A stretch of 64,000 nucleotides of DNA from Pseudonocardia asaccharolytica DSM 44247 = NBRC 16224 (lineage in GTDB: Bacteria > Actinomycetota > Actinomycetes > Mycobacteriales > Pseudonocardiaceae): NCBI RefSeq assembly GCF_000423625.1, contig NZ_AUII01000009.1:109168-173167 (forward strand). The letters run 5' to 3'. Position numbers and translations under genes: made by a program. The notes beneath the pieces were generated by a model. The model did no database searches, was not told the DNA's origin, and saw nothing but the letters and a program-made list of their open reading frames with translations. Below, one piece after another: positions 1 through 7,037 of the stretch; the stretch's first letter is position 1, and each line of letters begins with the position of its first letter.

Positions 1-664
1 CGTGGTACGGCCACACCGTGTCGAACGCCGCCTGTATCCGCCGGTGCGACTCCGCGGTGCCATCGCCGAGGCGCAGCGTCCACCGCGCGGCGTAGTCGCG
101 GTGGTACGCCAGCTCCTTGACGCCCTTGCCCGCGACCGCCGCGACCACCGGGTCGCGCGAACCGAGCAGCCGGTGCAGCAGCGCCAGTCGCCAGGTCGAG
201 AACAGCAGCAGCCGGGCGATCGCGCGGGCGAAATCCAGGTCGTCGGGCAGCTCGGCCAGCGCCACGTTGCGGAACTCCGACTCCCCACGCTGATAGGCCA
301 GAGCGTCCTCGTCCCGCCCCGCGTCCTCCACGTGGCCGGCGCGGGCCAGCAGCACCCGGGCCTGGCCGAGCAGATCCAGCGCGATGTTGGCGAGCGCGAC
401 CTCCTCCTCCAGTTCCGGCGCGTTGCTCACCCATTCCGCCAGCCGCTGCGCGCACACCAGCGCGTCATCGCCGAGCATCAGGCAGTACTCGGCCAGGTCC
501 GCCGCGTCGACGCCGTCCGGAACCGGCGCGGTGATCTCGGCCTGCACGTCCTCCACGCCCGAGCCGAACGCCCAGCGCGGGTCGTCGTGCGTGACGGTAT
601 CGGCGAGCGACTGGTAGGCGTTGGTCGCGTCGTGCTCCGCGACGTCGGTGTGGTGGCGGTTCAC
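1..664 (-). CDS. paaC: PaaC, phenylacetyl-CoA epoxidase structural subunit (3' end outside window)
   Basis: PaaC is the structural, catalytically inactive ferritin-like subunit that pairs with PaaA in the ring 1,2-epoxidase that attacks phenylacetyl-CoA. Read on the minus strand from a GTG at 664, the frame is open to the window edge (221 complete codons; family length is about 250, so only the C-terminus is missing). The protein has the family features LAEYCLMLGDDAL, a long helical EEEVALANIALDLLGQAR stretch and the motif LAYHRDYAARW. It should follow paaB directly. Before an IS200/IS605-type insertion its GTG start overlapped the paaB TGA as GTGA, but it is now separated from paaB by about 1.3 kb. 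Translation coupled to paaB is therefore lost, and transcription must cross the antisense element. Identity is confident; expression is uncertain. Confidence 0.9.
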   Translation of the reverse strand, partial: MNRHHTDVAEHDATNAYQSLADTVTHDDPRWAFGSGVEDVQAEITAPVPDGVDAADLAEYCLMLGDDALVCAQRLAEWVSNAPELEEEVALANIALDLLGQARVLLARAGHVEDAGRDEDALAYQRGESEFRNVALAELPDDLDFARAIARLLLFSTWRLALLHRLLGSRDPVVAAVAGKGVKELAYHRDYAARWTLRLGDGTAESHRRIQAAFDTVWPYH

Positions 665-678
665 CAGAGTGCTCCGAG

Positions 679-708
679 GAAGCCCCCGGCTTCGGCCGCG
701 GGGAGGAA
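679..708 (+). repeat. left subterminal hairpin of the tnpB element
   Basis: GAAGCCCCCGGC, a TTCG loop and GCCGCGGGGAGGAA can fold as a GC-rich stem-loop. It matches the right-end hairpin at 1943-1972 at most positions, which supports the assignment of the element's ends. Confidence 0.6.
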
Positions 709-756
709 TCGGAGCCGCTGATTACTCAAGTCAACCTCCGAGGTAAGTTCGATGTC

Positions 757-2007
757 GTGCGCACGGCGTACAAGGTCCGGGCCTACCCCGACTCTGGGCA
801 GGCGGCCCTGCTGGCCCGCACGTTCGGCTGCGTGCGCCTGGTCTGGAACCGCACCCTCGCCGAGCGGCAGCGCCGCCACACCACCGAGCGGCGCGACACC
901 TCCTACCGGGAGACCGACGCGAACCTGACCGCGTGGAAGAAGACCGCCGAGCTGGCGTTCCTGAACGAGGTGTCCTCGGTGCCGCTGCAACAGACGCTGC
1001 GCCACCAGCACAACGCCGTCCAGGCCTTCTTCGCCGGCCGCACCCGGTACCCGCGGTTCAAATCCTGCCGCGGCCGCCAGTCCGCGCACTACACCCGCTC
1101 GGCGTTCCGCCTCAAACCCGACGGGCTGTGGCTGGCCAAGACCACCGCCCCGCTGCGGGTGGCCTGGTCTTGGCCCGAGATCGACCCGGTCATGCTGGAT
1201 CCGACCATGGTCGTGGTGTCCCGGGAGCCGGACGGACGCTGGTTCGTGACCTTCCTGGTCGACACTCCCGACCCGGCCCCGGCCCCGCCGACCGGCGAGA
1301 CGGTCGGGATCGACCTCGGGGTGACCGACTTCGCGGTGCTGTCGACCGGGGAGCGCATCCCCAATCCCCGCCACCTGGTGAAGCGGGAACGCGGGCTGCG
1401 CCGCCAGCAGCGCCGGCTGGCGTGCTGCCGGCCCGGCTCGACCAATCGGGCCAAGGCCAAACACAAGCTGGCCCGCTTGCACGCCCGGGTGCGGGACGCC
1501 CGCCGCGATTTCCTGCACCAGACCTCCACCGCGCTGGTCCGCCGGTTCAACCGCATCGGCATCGAAGACCTCGGCGTGGGGAACATGGTGCGCAACCGGA
1601 GCTTGGCCCGCGCGATCTCCGACACCGGCTGGGCCGAGTTCCGGTCCATGCTGGAGTACAAGGCGCAGCGGGCCGGCCGTCAGGTCGTGGTGGTCAGCCG
1701 CTGGTACCCGTCGAGCAAGACGTGCTCGGCGTGCGGGCATCTGCTCGCCGCCCTCGCGCTCGGGACACGGCAGTGGACCTGTCCCGGCTGCGGCACCCGG
1801 CACGACCGGGACCTCAACGCCGCGCAGAACATCGACACCGCGGCCGGGCTGGTCGTGGCTGCCTCCGGAGGGGTGGTGAGACCCGACCAGGCAACTGGTG
1901 GGCGCGCCCCGGTGAAAGAGGAATCCCCACAGGTGACTGCGGGAATCCCCCGCCTTCAGGCGCGGGGAGGAAGTCAAAGGTGCGGCACCTCCTCCGGGAT
2001 CGCGTAG
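757..2007 (+). CDS. tnpB: TnpB, RNA-guided RuvC-like nuclease of an IS200/IS605 element
   Basis: TnpB proteins are omega-RNA-guided DNA nucleases that help the element persist. The 416-residue protein has the N-terminal AYKVRAYPDSGQAALLARTFGCVRLVWN segment, RuvC motif I GIDLGVTDF (Asp), motif II GIEDLGVGNM (Glu), a zinc finger with two CxxC pairs (CSACG and CPGCG) and motif III DRDLNAAQNI (Asp), so the catalytic triad looks intact. The start is GTG at 757. The ORF runs through the element's right end (about 1976) and stops at TAG 2005-2007 inside the opposite-strand paaB, so the last ten or so residues are encoded by host flank. It is antisense to the paa operon. There is no TnpA partner. Confidence 0.9.
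   Translation: MRTAYKVRAYPDSGQAALLARTFGCVRLVWNRTLAERQRRHTTERRDTSYRETDANLTAWKKTAELAFLNEVSSVPLQQTLRHQHNAVQAFFAGRTRYPRFKSCRGRQSAHYTRSAFRLKPDGLWLAKTTAPLRVAWSWPEIDPVMLDPTMVVVSREPDGRWFVTFLVDTPDPAPAPPTGETVGIDLGVTDFAVLSTGERIPNPRHLVKRERGLRRQQRRLACCRPGSTNRAKAKHKLARLHARVRDARRDFLHQTSTALVRRFNRIGIEDLGVGNMVRNRSLARAISDTGWAEFRSMLEYKAQRAGRQVVVVSRWYPSSKTCSACGHLLAALALGTRQWTCPGCGTRHDRDLNAAQNIDTAAGLVVAASGGVVRPDQATGGRAPVKEESPQVTAGIPRLQARGGSQRCGTSSGIA
1943..1972 (+). repeat. right subterminal hairpin of the tnpB element
   Basis: GAATCCCCCGCC, a TTCA loop and GGCGCGGGGAGGAA form a stem-loop just inside the right end, and the 3' terminus GTCAA follows. By family precedent the 3' part of the tnpB transcript through this hairpin forms the omega-RNA scaffold. 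The guide then starts in the flank at about 1977, which here is the 3' end of paaB in antisense. Confidence 0.6.
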
Positions 2008-2264
2008 AAGGTCGGATGCCGGTAGACCTTGTCGCCGGACGGCGCGAAGAACGGGTCCTTCTCCGCCGGGCTCGACGCGGTGATGTCCTCGGCGCGCACC
2101 ACCCAGATCGACACGCCCTCGTTGCGCCGGGTGTAGAGGTCGCGCGCGTTGTGCAGCGCCATCTCCGCGTCGGCGGCATGCAGCGAGCCGACGTGCACGT
2201 GGTTGAGCCCGCGCTTGCCGCGCACGAACACCTCGTACAGCGGCCAGGATCCTCGCTCGGTCAT
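1974..2264 (-). CDS. paaB: PaaB, phenylacetyl-CoA epoxidase subunit B
   Basis: PaaB is the small bridging subunit of the PaaABC(D)E multicomponent monooxygenase. The 96-residue protein starts [19 protein letters not shown] and contains the family stretches [17 protein letters not shown] and [17 protein letters not shown], at the usual family length. Its ATG overlaps the paaA TGA (ATGA at 2261-2264). Its own stop (TGA 1974-1976) is supplied by the last bases of the tnpB element; before insertion it would have been the TGA that overlapped the paaC GTG. The encoded C-terminus (..EEVPHL) is unchanged by the insertion. Confidence 0.95.
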   Translation of the reverse strand: MTERGSWPLYEVFVRGKRGLNHVHVGSLHAADAEMALHNARDLYTRRNEGVSIWVVRAEDITASSPAEKDPFFAPSGDKVYRHPTFYAIPEEVPHL

Positions 2265-3217
2265 GCCGCCACCCTTCCCGTCCGCTTCGCGGTCTGCTTC
2301 TCGGCGTACGCCCGGGCCGCCTCGCGGACCCACGCGCCGTTCTCGTGCGCCCGGCGCCTGTGCGCCAGCCGCTGCGCGTTGCACGGTCCGGAGCCGGAGA
2401 TCACGGCCTTGAACTCGTCCCAGTCGGGCTCGCCGAAGTCGTAATGACCCCGCTCCTCGTTCCACCGCAGGTCCGGGTCGGGCAGCGTGACACCGAGCGC
2501 CTCGGACTGCGGGACGGTCATGTCCACGAAGCGCTGGCGCAGCTCGTCGTTGGTGTGCCGCTTGATCCGCCACGCCATCGACTGCCGGGTGTTGGGCGAG
2601 TCGCCGTCCGGGGGGCCGAACATCATCAGCGACGGCCACCAGAACCGGTTGGTCGACTCCTGCACCATCTCCCGCTGCGCCTCGGTGCCGTTCACCATCG
2701 CCAGCAGCAGCTCGTAGCCCTGCCGCTGGTGGAACGACTCCTCCTTGCAGATGCGGATCATCGCCCGCGCATACGGGCCGTAGGAGCAGCGGCACAGCGG
2801 CACCTGGTTGCAGATCGCGGCGCCGTCGACGAGCCAGCCGATCACCCCGACGTCGGCGTAGGACAGCGTCGGGTAGTTGAAGATCGAGGAGTACTTCTGC
2901 TTGTTCGCGATGAGCTTCTCGGTGAGCTCCGCGCGGTCCACCCCGAGCGTCTCGGCGGCGGCGTAGAGGTACATCCCGTGGCCGGCCTCATCCTGCACCT
3001 TGGCCAGCAGGATCGCCTTGCGGCGCAGACTCGGCGCGCGAAGGATCCAGTTGCCCTCCGGCTGCATGCCGATGATCTCCGAGTGCGCATGCTGCGCGAT
3101 CTGGCGGATCAGCGTCCTCCGGTAGGCCTCGGGCATCCAGTCCCGGGGCTCGATCCGCTGGTCCGCTGCGATCGTCTGCTCGAAGACCGCGGAAAGCTCC
3201 TGCTCGGTAGCGGCCAA
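2261..3217 (-). CDS. paaA: PaaA, catalytic diiron subunit of phenylacetyl-CoA 1,2-epoxidase
   Basis: PaaA holds the diiron site that inserts oxygen into the ring of phenylacetyl-CoA. The 318-residue protein has the carboxylate-bridged diiron ligand pattern: Glu47 (AHSEIIG), Glu77-x2-His80 ([10 protein letters not shown]) and Glu160-x2-His163 (EESFHQRQG). It is a bacterial multicomponent monooxygenase of standard length. It is the first gene of a minus-strand unit paaA-paaB-(IS)-paaC. A TetR-type operator palindrome lies 17 bp upstream of the ATG. The function is secure from the motifs and gene order. Confidence 0.97.
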   Translation of the reverse strand: MAATEQELSAVFEQTIAADQRIEPRDWMPEAYRRTLIRQIAQHAHSEIIGMQPEGNWILRAPSLRRKAILLAKVQDEAGHGMYLYAAAETLGVDRAELTEKLIANKQKYSSIFNYPTLSYADVGVIGWLVDGAAICNQVPLCRCSYGPYARAMIRICKEESFHQRQGYELLLAMVNGTEAQREMVQESTNRFWWPSLMMFGPPDGDSPNTRQSMAWRIKRHTNDELRQRFVDMTVPQSEALGVTLPDPDLRWNEERGHYDFGEPDWDEFKAVISGSGPCNAQRLAHRRRAHENGAWVREAARAYAEKQTAKRTGRVAA

Positions 3218-3233
3218 CTCAGCCTCCTACAAC

Positions 3234-3247
3234 CGAATGTTCGTTCG
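3234..3247. promoter_or_regulatory. probable PaaR operator upstream of paaA
   Basis: CGAATGTTCGTTCG lies just upstream of paaA. Its outer arms (CGAA/TTCG) match the perfect palindrome CGAACGATCGTTCG at 4887-4900, in front of the paaZ/enoyl-CoA hydratase divergence. A TetR gene lies between the two sites, so they are the likely binding sites of that repressor. Binding is inferred. Confidence 0.6.
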
Positions 3248-3308
3248 CCTGATGATGACGCACTCCGCCGCCGGGTGCAAGGCGAAACCCCGAACGATCG
3301 GTCGCGAA

Positions 3309-3968
3309 TCAGTCGCGCGCGAGAACGCCCTCGAACACGGTGCGCACCACGTCCTCCGGCAGCGCATCGGCGCCGGGGCGCCCGGGGCGATACCACTCGA
3401 CGATGGAGTTGACGGTGCCGGACAGCAGCTTGGCCGCGACCGCGGGGTCCACGTCCGCGCGCACCTGCCCCGCGCCGGCGGCCTCCCGGACCAGTTCGGC
3501 GATGGCGGCGTCGAAGCTGCGGCGGCGCTCCAGGGCCCAGCGCTCGGTCTCGGTGTTGCCGCGCACCCGTAGCAGCAGCGTCACGTACGGCAGCTCCGCC
3601 TGCAGCACCTCGACCTGGCGGCGCACGATGTAGCGGAGCCGGTCGACCGGCCTCCCGGACGTCGCGTGCCGCTCGTCGAGTATCGCGAACAGGCCGTCGA
3701 GCGAGCGTTCGAGCGCCGCGCGCAGCAACTCTTCCTTGCCGCTGACGTGGTGGTAGAACGAGGACTTCGTGATGCCCGCGGCGCGCGAGAGGTCCTCCAT
3801 CGAGGTGGCGTCGTAGCCGCGGGTGTTGAACTCGGCGACCGCGACGGCGAGCAGGGAGGCGACATCGTAGACCGGGCGGCGCGCCCCCGCCGCGCCTCGC
3901 GCCCGGCGGCTTCGAGGCCGTGCCGGGCCGATCCGCGGCGCGGTGCCGGACGCTGCATCGGCGCTCAT
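3309..3968 (-). CDS. TetR/AcrR-family regulator, probable PaaR repressor of phenylacetate genes
   Basis: The 219-residue protein has a TetR N-terminal HTH (residues about 40-85: FNTRGYDATSMEDLSRAAGITKSSFYHHVSGKEELL) and an all-helical ligand domain ending DVVRTVFEGVLARD. ATG 3968 was chosen because the HTH begins about 35 residues in; the longer upstream frame only reads antisense of the hydratase. It lies between paaA and the enoyl-CoA hydratase on the same strand and is flanked by two CGAA..TTCG palindromes. By analogy with actinobacterial PaaR it probably represses the paa genes until phenylacetyl-CoA binds. The ligand and operator are inferred. Confidence 0.85.
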   Translation of the reverse strand: MSADAASGTAPRIGPARPRSRRARGAAGARRPVYDVASLLAVAVAEFNTRGYDATSMEDLSRAAGITKSSFYHHVSGKEELLRAALERSLDGLFAILDERHATSGRPVDRLRYIVRRQVEVLQAELPYVTLLLRVRGNTETERWALERRRSFDAAIAELVREAAGAGQVRADVDPAVAAKLLSGTVNSIVEWYRPGRPGADALPEDVVRTVFEGVLARD

Positions 3969-4002
3969 GCCGCCTCCGCCGGAACGAGCGCGTCGGCGGG
4001 GC

Positions 4003-4860
4003 TCATACGCCCTCGAACGTCGGCCGCTGCTTGGCCAGGAACGCCTCGACGGCACCGGCGTGGTCGCGAGTCCGCCCGAGGCGGGCCTGCGCGGCGGCCT
4101 CGGCGGCGAGGGTCTCCTCCAGCGGGGACACCGCGCCGATCGCGACCGCCCTCTTGATCTCCGCGTACGCGGCGGTGGGCCCCGCGGCCAGTGTGCGCGC
4201 CAGGTCCAGTGCGGAGTCGAGTACCTGGTCCGCCGGCGCGACGGCACGTACCAGGCCCCACCGGGCGGCCTGCTCGGCGGTGAACGACTCGCCGAGCAGC
4301 AGGAGCTCCAGCGCCCGCGACGCACCGAGCGAATGCACCAGGGACGCCGACAGTCCCGAGTCGGCCGTCAGACCGATCGCGGAGAACGCCGTCGCGAACA
4401 CGGCGCCCTCGGCGGCGACCCGCAGATCGCAGGCCAGCGCGAAACCGAGCCCCGCCCCGACGCAGACGCCGTTGATCGCGGCGACGACCGGCTTGGGCAT
4501 CCCGGTCAGCCCCCGGACGATCGGGTTGTAGTGCCGCTCCACGGTGTCGAACGTCGAACCCGCCCCGGCACGCAGCGCCTCGGCATGCTCGCCGAGGTCC
4601 TGCCCGACGCAGAACGCGTTTCCCGAACCGGCAAGCACCACGGCGCGCACCGACGCATCGGCCGCCACCTGCTCCACGGCGGCGACCAGCGCCTGTTTCA
4701 GCTCCAGGGTCAGCGCGTTGCGGCGGGCGGGCCGGTTCAGCGTCAGCACCGCGACCGCGGGAACCGTCGCGTCCTTCTCGACCAGCACCGCGTCGCCGGC
4801 CACCGGCCGGTTCGCGCTCTCGGATTCGGCTCTGTCGTCTTCGGCTCTGTCGTCGGCCAC
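4003..4860 (-). CDS. Enoyl-CoA hydratase/isomerase (crotonase family), PaaG/PaaF-like
   Basis: The 285-residue crotonase-fold protein has the substrate/oxyanion segments LNRPARRNALT, GNAFCVGQDLGEH and INGVCVGAGLGFALACDLRVA, and the C-terminal EAFLAKQRPTFEG. In phenylacetate catabolism such enzymes isomerise the ring epoxide to the oxepin (PaaG) or hydrate later enoyl-CoA intermediates (PaaF); the sequence alone does not decide between these. It is the first gene of the minus-strand unit that continues into the TetR gene, with a 34-bp gap, and diverges from paaZ with the operator palindrome between them. The N-terminal 25 residues are acidic and low-complexity, so the true start may be further inside. 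Confidence 0.85.
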   Translation of the reverse strand: MADDRAEDDRAESESANRPVAGDAVLVEKDATVPAVAVLTLNRPARRNALTLELKQALVAAVEQVAADASVRAVVLAGSGNAFCVGQDLGEHAEALRAGAGSTFDTVERHYNPIVRGLTGMPKPVVAAINGVCVGAGLGFALACDLRVAAEGAVFATAFSAIGLTADSGLSASLVHSLGASRALELLLLGESFTAEQAARWGLVRAVAPADQVLDSALDLARTLAAGPTAAYAEIKRAVAIGAVSPLEETLAAEAAAQARLGRTRDHAGAVEAFLAKQRPTFEGV

Positions 4861-4886
4861 CGGGACATGCTAGCGTACCAAGCAAC

Positions 4887-4900
4887 CGAACGATCGTTCG
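4887..4900. promoter_or_regulatory. perfect palindrome, probable PaaR operator between enoyl-CoA hydratase and paaZ
   Basis: CGAACGATCGTTCG is a perfect 14-bp palindrome in the divergent promoter region and matches the site in front of paaA. One regulator at this point could control both directions. Assignment to the adjacent TetR is inferred. Confidence 0.65.
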
Positions 4901-4923
4901 CCGCAGGGAGATTTCGCCACGCC

Positions 4924-5010
4924 ATGAGCGATACCGCCACGAAACCGGCCGCGCTCGACGAGACCACGCGGAGCGCCGCGCTCGCGTTGACTGGAGGGGA
5001 GACGGGATGA
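4924..5010 (+). CDS. possible 28-residue leader peptide upstream of paaZ
   Basis: A small ORF starts at ATG 4924, 12 bases after a GGGAG, and its TGA overlaps the paaZ ATG as ATGA (5007-5010). This is the arrangement expected for translational coupling. The peptide begins MSDTATKPAALDETTRSAA and has no recognisable domain. It could be a leader, the remnant of a lost gene, or chance in GC-rich DNA. Its position between the operator palindrome and paaZ is the only support. Confidence 0.3.
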   Translation: MSDTATKPAALDETTRSAALALTGGETG

Positions 5011-7037
5011 CCATGCTACGGAGCTACGTGCAGGGGAGCTGGCACACCGCACCGGACGAGGGCAGACCGCTGTACGACGCGGTGACCGGCGCGGAGGTGG
5101 CCCGGCTGTCCTCCGCCGGCGTCGACTTCGCCGCCGCCCTCGAGCACGGCCGCCGCGTCGGCGGGCCCACGCTGCGGGAGCTGACGTTCCACCAGCGCGC
5201 CGCGCTGCTCAAGGCGCTCGGACAGCACCTGCGCGAGCATCGCGAACAGCTCTACGCGGTCTCCGCGCAGACCGGCGCCACCCTGTTCGACTCCAAGTTC
5301 GACATCGACGGCGGCATCGGCGTGCTGCTGGCATACGCCTCCAAGGGCCGCCGGGAGCTGCCCAACGACACCGTCCACGTCGAGGGCGCGGTCGAGCCGC
5401 TGAGCAAGGCCGGCACGTTCGTCGGCCAGCACATCTGCACCCCGCTGCGGGGGGTCGCCGTGCAGATCAACGCCTTCAACTTCCCGGTATGGGGACCGCT
5501 GGAGAAGCTCGCCCCGGCGTTCCTCGCCGGCGTCCCGAGCCTGATCAAGCCGGCCAGCCCGACCGCCTTCCTCACCGCCAAGCTCGTCGAGCTGATCGTG
5601 GAGTCCGGGCTGCTGCCCGAGGGGACGCTGCAGTTCGTCGCCGGCGGGGTCGGCGACCTGTTCGACCACCTCGGCGAACAGGACACGGTCGCCTTCACCG
5701 GCTCGGCATCCACCGGGGCCAAGCTGCGCACCCACCCCGTGATCGTCAACCGCGCCGTGCGCTTCACCGCCGAGGCCGACTCGCTGAACCTGTCGATCCT
5801 CGGCCCCGACGCCACCCCGGGCACGCCCGAGTTCGACCTCTACGTCAAGCAGCTCGTGCAGGAGATGACGGTCAAGGCCGGGCAGAAGTGCACCGCCATC
5901 CGCCGGGCGTTCGTCCCCGAGCCGCATCTCGACGCCGTGGTCGAGGCCGTGTCGGCCCGGCTGGCCCGGACCACGGTCGGCAACCCGGCCAACAGCGAGG
6001 TGCGGATGGGCGCGCTGGCCGGCCTCGAACAGCGCGAGGAGGTCCGGCGCAGCCTCAAGGCCCTCGCCGACGCCGGCCGCATCGTCCTCGGCGACCCGGA
6101 GAAGGTCGACGTGGTCGACGCCGACCCGGACCGCGGCGCGTTCATCTCCCCGATCCTGCTGGTCGCCGACCCGGACCGCGCCGAACCGCACGAGGTGGAG
6201 GCGTTCGGGCCCGTCTCGACCGTCATGTCCTACCGCGACACCGCACACGTGGTCGAGCTCGCGGCCCGCGGCCATGGCAGCCTCGCCGGCTCGGTCGTCA
6301 CCGCGGACCCGGCGTTCGCCCGCGAGGTCGTGCTCGGCGTCGCCCCGTGGCACGGGCGGCTGCTGGTGCTCAACGAGCGCAACGGCAAGGAGTCGACGGG
6401 CCACGGCTCGCCGCTGCCGGCGCTGGTCCACGGCGGCCCCGGCCGCGCGGGCGGCGGCGAGGAGATGGGCGGCATCCGCGGGGTGCTGCACCACATGCAG
6501 CGCACGGCGGTCCAGGCCGATCCCGACACCCTCACCGTGGTCACCGGCCGGTGGGTGCAGGGCGCGCAGCGGCACGAGACGCCCGTCCACCCGTTCCGCA
6601 AGCACCTCGAGGAGCTGCGGATCGGCGACACGATCGTCGCCGGTCCCCGCCGGGTCACCCAGTCCGACGTCGAGCACTTCGCCGAGTTCACCGGCGACAC
6701 CTTCTACGCCCATATGGATGCCGAGGCCGCCGCGGCCAACCCGCTGTTCGGTGAGCGCGTCGCGCACGGCTATCTCGTCGTCTCGCTGGCCGCCGGGCTG
6801 TTCGTCGACCCCGACCCGGGCCCGGTGCTGGCCAACTTCGGCGTCGACAACCTGCGGTTCCTCACGCCGGTGAAGTTCGGTGACGAGCTGACCGTGACGC
6901 TGACCTGCAAGCAGCTCACCCCGCGGGACACCTCGGACTACGGCGAGGTCCGCTGGGACGCCGACGTGACCCGCCAGGACGGCGAGTCCGTCGCCCGCTA
7001 CGACGTACTGACCCTGGTGGCGAAGAAGGAAGCGTGA
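5007..7037 (+). CDS. paaZ: PaaZ, bifunctional oxepin-CoA hydrolase / 3-oxo-5,6-dehydrosuberyl-CoA semialdehyde dehydrogenase
   Basis: PaaZ opens the oxepin-CoA ring with its MaoC-type hydratase domain and oxidises the reactive semialdehyde with its aldehyde dehydrogenase domain. Residues about 1-510 are ALDH, with FTGSASTG (about 230-237), Glu256 (EADSLN) and nucleophile Cys295 (GQKCTAIRR), at the same numbers as in the E. coli enzyme. Residues about 525-676 form the hot-dog MaoC domain with Asp564 and His569 (FTGDTFYAHMD) and RVAHGYLV. Both active sites look intact in the 676-residue fusion. Its TGA overlaps the paaK start. Confidence 0.96.
   Translation: MTMLRSYVQGSWHTAPDEGRPLYDAVTGAEVARLSSAGVDFAAALEHGRRVGGPTLRELTFHQRAALLKALGQHLREHREQLYAVSAQTGATLFDSKFDIDGGIGVLLAYASKGRRELPNDTVHVEGAVEPLSKAGTFVGQHICTPLRGVAVQINAFNFPVWGPLEKLAPAFLAGVPSLIKPASPTAFLTAKLVELIVESGLLPEGTLQFVAGGVGDLFDHLGEQDTVAFTGSASTGAKLRTHPVIVNRAVRFTAEADSLNLSILGPDATPGTPEFDLYVKQLVQEMTVKAGQKCTAIRRAFVPEPHLDAVVEAVSARLARTTVGNPANSEVRMGALAGLEQREEVRRSLKALADAGRIVLGDPEKVDVVDADPDRGAFISPILLVADPDRAEPHEVEAFGPVSTVMSYRDTAHVVELAARGHGSLAGSVVTADPAFAREVVLGVAPWHGRLLVLNERNGKESTGHGSPLPALVHGGPGRAGGGEEMGGIRGVLHHMQRTAVQADPDTLTVVTGRWVQGAQRHETPVHPFRKHLEELRIGDTIVAGPRRVTQSDVEHFAEFTGDTFYAHMDAEAAAANPLFGERVAHGYLVVSLAAGLFVDPDPGPVLANFGVDNLRFLTPVKFGDELTVTLTCKQLTPRDTSDYGEVRWDADVTRQDGESVARYDVLTLVAKKEA

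Larger units (their letters stand above)
665..1976 (+). mobile_element. IS200/IS605-type element carrying only tnpB, inserted at the paaB/paaC junction
   Basis: The bounds are inferred by joining the flanks. Removing 665-1976 restores paaB ending in CTG TGA with the paaC GTG overlapping the stop. The left flank ends in TTCAC (660-664), a plausible target-adjacent motif for this family, which inserts 3' of a short T-rich pentamer. Both ends carry a matching stem-loop ending in GCGGGGAGGAA (679-708 and 1943-1972), as expected for subterminal hairpins. There is no tnpA, so the copy needs a transposase supplied in trans. The right end GGGGAGGAAGTCAA looks like the usual 3' terminus next to which the guide part of the omega RNA would be read. 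The end bases are uncertain by one or two positions. Confidence 0.8.
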
